This document shows positions 60,766 through 64,000 of a stretch of 64,000 nucleotides of DNA, piece after piece. Every line of letters starts with the position of its first letter. Positions within the stretch are counted from its first letter, which is position 1. The notes beneath the pieces were generated by a model. That model was not told the origin of the DNA, did not search any database, and worked only from the letters and a program-made list of their open reading frames with translations. The stretch lies in assembly GCA_016192065.1 (NCBI GenBank), contig JACPUX010000034.1, positions 1 to 64,000 on the forward strand, given 5' to 3'. This DNA comes from Betaproteobacteria bacterium (GTDB lineage Bacteria > Pseudomonadota > Gammaproteobacteria > Burkholderiales > Casimicrobiaceae). The translations under genes and the position numbers were made by a program.

Positions 60766-62868
60766 TCAGTTGCTAGAGGTAATCGTCACCTCGGCGGGGG
60801 CGCACATGACCACACCTTCACCATGCCAACCCAAACCGAGCATGCGCTGATACTCGCTGAGGCTGGTGAGATAGCGGTGATTGGAATCATTCTGCACCCA
60901 GCGGCCATTGTACGCTCGGTACACCGGGATGGTGTTCCAATCGCAGGCCCCCAGGAAGGGCATGGGGATATTGAACGCGACGCCTTCGTACCACCAGCCG
61001 TCGTCGCGACTCACCGCCGCGCACTCGTAAGGCCATCCGGTGAAGAAATGCGAATTGGGTCCGAGCCCAGGGGTGCCGTAAAAGCGGCAAACCGGCCAGG
61101 AATTCGCCGGGGCAATCGATAGCGGCCGATAGGCGTGGAAGGAGTATCCGGTGGCCTGCCAGCCTGGACCCACGCTCCCGCTCACCAGGGCGGCGGCCTC
61201 GCTAGCATCGGCGGTGATGAAGTAGTGGTTGAGGATGGTGTTGTGGAACTCGCGGACCAGAATTTTGAAGTCATCGACACCCCAGCCGCCAGCAGGCACC
61301 GCCAACAGCGCCGCTGCGGCATCGACCATGCCCGCGCCGCAACTGGTGTCGCCGCCACAGGTGCTGCCGGCCGGATGCGCGCGCGCGGTGGCGGTGAGCA
61401 GGTTCATGATCTGCCCCGGCATCAGCCCAGGATTGCGCGATAAGAGCAGCGCCGCCACGCCGGCCACATGCGGCGCGGCCATGCTGGTTCCCTGGTATTC
61501 GGCGTAGGTGTAGGAGAGCGCCGTGCGCGGCCCGTCGCTGATGGTCGAGAGGACCCCCTCGTAGGACCAGAACTCCCCGCCGGGGGCGGAGAGTTCCACC
61601 ACCGGACCATAGTTGCTGTAGTACGCCTTGTCACCGGTCACGGTGTGCGACGCGACCGTGATCACGCCGCCGCAATTCGCCGGAGCATAACCGGCAGTGT
61701 CGCGATTGGAATTCCCCGCCGCCACCACCACTACGGCACCTTTAAGCAGTGCAGCGTCAACGGCTTGCTGCATGGCCCGAGGGCAACTGCCTTTGCCGCC
61801 CAGGCTCATGTTGATGACCTTAGCCGGGTAGGGATTCACCGGTGCGCCGGCCACCGGCACACCCGCGGCCCAGAGCACGCCATCGGCGACATCGGTGAAT
61901 TCGCCGCCGCAACGGCCCAGCACGCGCAGGGGCAGGATGCGCGCGCCCCAGCTTACGCCAGCGATACCCTGACCGTTGTTCGCCTGCGCCCCGATGACGC
62001 CAGCGACGTGACTGCCGTGCCAACTGCTGGCTTCCCAGATTGGGTCTTCTGACCCGCACTGCGGTCCTTCGATCCAGTCACCCGAGTCGAAGGCGTCGGC
62101 ATCGCGCCCATCACCGTCGAGCGCGATTTCCGGATCGGAAATCATGTCGTAGCCGGGCAGGGTCTTGTTGATGAGATCAGGGTGGGGCAGGATACCTGTG
62201 TCCACGACCGCCACCGTCACCGGCCCGCCAGTAGAGATGTCCCAGGCCGCCGGAGCATTGATGCCGCTGGTGGGGTGATGGTAATTCCATTGCAGGGAAT
62301 AGAGCGGATCGCTGGGGGCACGCATGGGATGGAAGCGGATCACCGGGTCGGCAAACAGCACCTCGGGGTCGCGCTCGATCAATTCGGCCAGGACGACCAG
62401 GTCATGCGGCACCGCGGATTCGACGATGTAGGTGAGGGAATCGCCGGCGCGCACCGACTTCAGGGCAACTCCTGCCGCGGCTTGCCAGGCGTCGAGGCGC
62501 GCTTCCCAGGAGGTCTCCCCGCCGCGCTTCGCGCTTTCCGGCTTCAGGCGCACCAGCACACGCCGTCCCAGCACCGGCGCCCCGTCTTTCTCGGCCACGG
62601 AAGTCATGGGCTGCACCCAGAGCACCGCCGGGTCGGCGCGCAGAGCGCTCATGCGGGCACGCACCGCAGCTTCGCTCCAACCCGCGGGAAGGCTGGTCTC
62701 CAGTGCCCCGGTGACGGTGACGCGCTTGACCGCAAGTACCGGAACGACCTGGGCATCCGGTCGCAGCATCACCCGCAGACCGGTGAATTCCGAGGCCGCC
62801 GCGGGCGCCATGCACAGCGCGGCAATCAGCCAGCCGCCGGCCCAGGGCTTCTTGTTTTTCAAACTCAT
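60766..62868 (-). CDS. Secreted S8 (subtilisin-like) serine protease with C-terminal repeat module
   Basis: The 700 residues have a signal peptide (WLIAALCMAPAAASE), an inhibitor-type prodomain (about 30-180), and a subtilase domain. The latter has Asp223 (VAVVDTGILPHPDL), His284 (WHGSHVAG) and Ser462 (YQGTSMAAPHVAGVAALL). The C-terminal about 140 residues repeat the module of the next protease: FHNTILNHYFITA, WPVCRFYGTP, NSHFFTG and VPVYRAYNGRW. The two genes are about 118 bp apart and co-oriented. Both are predicted to be exported to the periplasm or cell exterior. Confidence 0.88.
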   Translation of the reverse strand: MSLKNKKPWAGGWLIAALCMAPAAASEFTGLRVMLRPDAQVVPVLAVKRVTVTGALETSLPAGWSEAAVRARMSALRADPAVLWVQPMTSVAEKDGAPVLGRRVLVRLKPESAKRGGETSWEARLDAWQAAAGVALKSVRAGDSLTYIVESAVPHDLVVLAELIERDPEVLFADPVIRFHPMRAPSDPLYSLQWNYHHPTSGINAPAAWDISTGGPVTVAVVDTGILPHPDLINKTLPGYDMISDPEIALDGDGRDADAFDSGDWIEGPQCGSEDPIWEASSWHGSHVAGVIGAQANNGQGIAGVSWGARILPLRVLGRCGGEFTDVADGVLWAAGVPVAGAPVNPYPAKVINMSLGGKGSCPRAMQQAVDAALLKGAVVVVAAGNSNRDTAGYAPANCGGVITVASHTVTGDKAYYSNYGPVVELSAPGGEFWSYEGVLSTISDGPRTALSYTYAEYQGTSMAAPHVAGVAALLLSRNPGLMPGQIMNLLTATARAHPAGSTCGGDTSCGAGMVDAAAALLAVPAGGWGVDDFKILVREFHNTILNHYFITADASEAAALVSGSVGPGWQATGYSFHAYRPLSIAPANSWPVCRFYGTPGLGPNSHFFTGWPYECAAVSRDDGWWYEGVAFNIPMPFLGACDWNTIPVYRAYNGRWVQNDSNHRYLTSLSEYQRMLGLGWHGEGVVMCAPAEVTITSSN

Positions 62869-63149
62869 TTTCTATTCCTCCTTGCACGCCGCGAGACGGC
62901 CCCATGCGAATGGCATGGGCCAGGACTGGTCTGGATTATAGCCCTAGAACCGCCCATCCGGACAAGCCTTGCCGGCACAAAGCCCCGCGCTCCGGGGTGT
63001 TCCTTCCCCCCGGCCCCCTTCCCGAGGAAGGGGGCTCGACAACCCTTCCCCCCAGCCCCCTTCCCGGGGAAGGGGGTGAGTACGGTTCGCGGGCTACGCC
63101 CGCTCCGAGGATTGGCTCGCACCCCCTTCGGGCGGCCGGGCGGGGGTGC
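62869..63149. other. Intergenic region with a tandem GC-rich hairpin repeat
   Basis: No gene is seen in this stretch. Two copies of a 31-bp unit start at 63004 and 63046. Each folds into GCCCCCTTCC/GGAAGGGGGC-type arms (63013-63035 and 63055-63077). They may act as bidirectional terminators or be dispersed repeats. Confidence 0.6.
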
Positions 63150-64000
63150 TCAGGGCGCCGCGAGGCAGGCGCGAAGGTCGTCGCGCCAATCGGGCAGGGT
63201 GAGTCCAAAGCTCGCTTGCAGGTGAGCGCCGGACAGCACGCCATAGCTCGGACGCCTTGCCGGAAGCGGGTATTCGACCGTGCTTATGGGCAGGACGCTG
63301 GGCCGTTCGGCCTCGCCGATGATGGCGCGAGCGAACTCGTACCAACTCGCCACACCGGCTGCGCTCAGGTGATAGATACCCCGCTGTTCGGCCAGCCGGC
63401 CCACACCCAAGCCCAGGAGTTCGCGCGTCGCCAGGGCGAGGCGATGCGCCCAGTTGGGCACGCCGCGCTGGTCCGCGACCACACGCAGCTCCTCGCGCTC
63501 GCGCGCGAGCCGCTGCATGGTTAGAAGGAAGTTCTTGCCCCGCCGACCGTAGACCCAGCTCGTGCGCAGGATCAGGGCGGCTGCCCCGCTGTCGAGAATG
63601 GCGCGCTCCCCGGCCAGTTTGCTTTCGCCGTAAACATTGATCGGCCCCACCGGGTCGGTCTCGACATAGGGTTCCGCCTTGCGTCCGTCGAACACGTAGT
63701 CGGTGGAATAGTGAATCAGCAGCGCGCCCAGGGCCCGGGCTTCCTCGGCCAGTACATCGGGGGCCCGGGCGTTGATCGCGAAGGCGCGCGCGCGCTCGCT
63801 CTCGGCCTGGTCCACGGCGGTGTACGCGGCGGCATTGACGATCACTTGCGGCGCCGCTTGGCGCAGCACTTTGCGGATCGCGTCGGCGTCCTCCAAATCG
63901 AGGTCGCGTCGGTCCACCGCGATCACCTCTCCAAGATCGGTGAGCACCCGCGCCGCTTCCCAGCCGACCTGGCCCAAAGCGCCGGTGACGAGTATGCGCA
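63150..64000 (-). CDS. rfbD: dTDP-4-dehydrorhamnose reductase, cut by the window end
   Basis: RfbD reduces dTDP-4-keto-L-rhamnose to dTDP-L-rhamnose for surface polysaccharide. The visible 283 residues begin (M)RILVTGALGQVGWEAA, and the start ATG loses its first base at the window boundary. Landmarks are the Rossmann GALGQVG motif, NAAAYTAVDQAESE, HYSTDYVFDG, the active-site YGESKLAGE and RTSWVYGRRGKNF. The C-terminus ends near residue 283, the normal length, so the gene is essentially complete. Other rhamnose genes would lie beyond the window. Confidence 0.95.
   Translation of the reverse strand, partial: RILVTGALGQVGWEAARVLTDLGEVIAVDRRDLDLEDADAIRKVLRQAAPQVIVNAAAYTAVDQAESERARAFAINARAPDVLAEEARALGALLIHYSTDYVFDGRKAEPYVETDPVGPINVYGESKLAGERAILDSGAAALILRTSWVYGRRGKNFLLTMQRLAREREELRVVADQRGVPNWAHRLALATRELLGLGVGRLAEQRGIYHLSAAGVASWYEFARAIIGEAERPSVLPISTVEYPLPARRPSYGVLSGAHLQASFGLTLPDWRDDLRACLAAP

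Overview
This is a GC-rich (estimated by eye at about 65% G+C) chromosomal window that reads as betaproteobacterial. The main pointers are a 59-residue protein of the beta-typical DUF3460 type, the gatCAB genes divergent from an mreBCD-mrdA-rodA-rlpA cluster, a tandem glycine riboswitch before gcvTHP, an Asp-type (Mg-dependent) HemB, and the hemB / engB / cytochrome c4 order. A Rhodocyclales- or Nitrosomonadales-like organism fits best, but the genus cannot be read from this sequence. Most genes are core housekeeping genes on both strands; several short accessory islands sit between them. No rRNA, CRISPR array or prophage was seen.

Layout. 1-543: 5'-truncated IS91-type transposase. 576-8518 (+): metH, GNAT acetyltransferase, VanZ-like protein, 2Fe-2S ferredoxin, alpha/beta hydrolase, HemJ and a THUMP rRNA methyltransferase. 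8636-10935: DUF3460, GntR/UTRA regulator and a convergent glycosyltransferase. 11313-15783 (+): tolB-pal-cpoB, queC, mutY. 15840-20254 (-): a nickel/cobalt uptake operon with a fused CbiM-CbiQ permease, its ATPase, NikL- and NikK-like helpers and an outer-membrane protein. 20681-23203 (-): ECF sigma factor, anti-sigma-like protein and a secreted protein. 23372-24493: YeeE/YedE transporter. 24642-24828: two tRNA-Lys genes. 25065-28710: SNF2 helicase plus SWIM zinc-finger protein.

28825-29952 (-): amino-acid-type periplasmic binding protein. 30075-34753 (+): promoter, tandem glycine riboswitch and gcvT-gcvH-gcvP. 34986-36661 (+): a di-iron (ODP-like) sensor protein overlapping a soluble histidine kinase. 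36698-36864: a 167-bp MITE-like element. 36887-43296 (-): rlpA, rodA, mrdA, mreD, mreC, mreB. 43426-48538 (+): gatC, gatA, gatB, recQ. 48605-55064 (-): SDR, epimerase, bile-acid-type symporter, a ThDP enzyme and sulfoacetaldehyde acetyltransferase (xsc), with a divergent IclR regulator and a 40-bp dyad operator between xsc and the regulator. 55960-58587: hemB, a candidate C-rich-loop small RNA, engB and cytochrome c4. 58788-62868 (-): two secreted serine proteases of different folds sharing one C-terminal module. 63150-64000 (-): rfbD, cut by the window end.

Links between genes. The Tol-Pal genes and the Mre/PBP2/RodA/RlpA genes together serve envelope integrity and cell shape. The gcv operon is predicted to be switched on by glycine. 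The xsc cluster probably channels a C2 sulfonate to acetyl phosphate plus sulfite. The most unusual items are the candidate sRNA beside engB, the ODP/kinase pair, the sulfonate island with its operator, the two-protease locus and the MITE.
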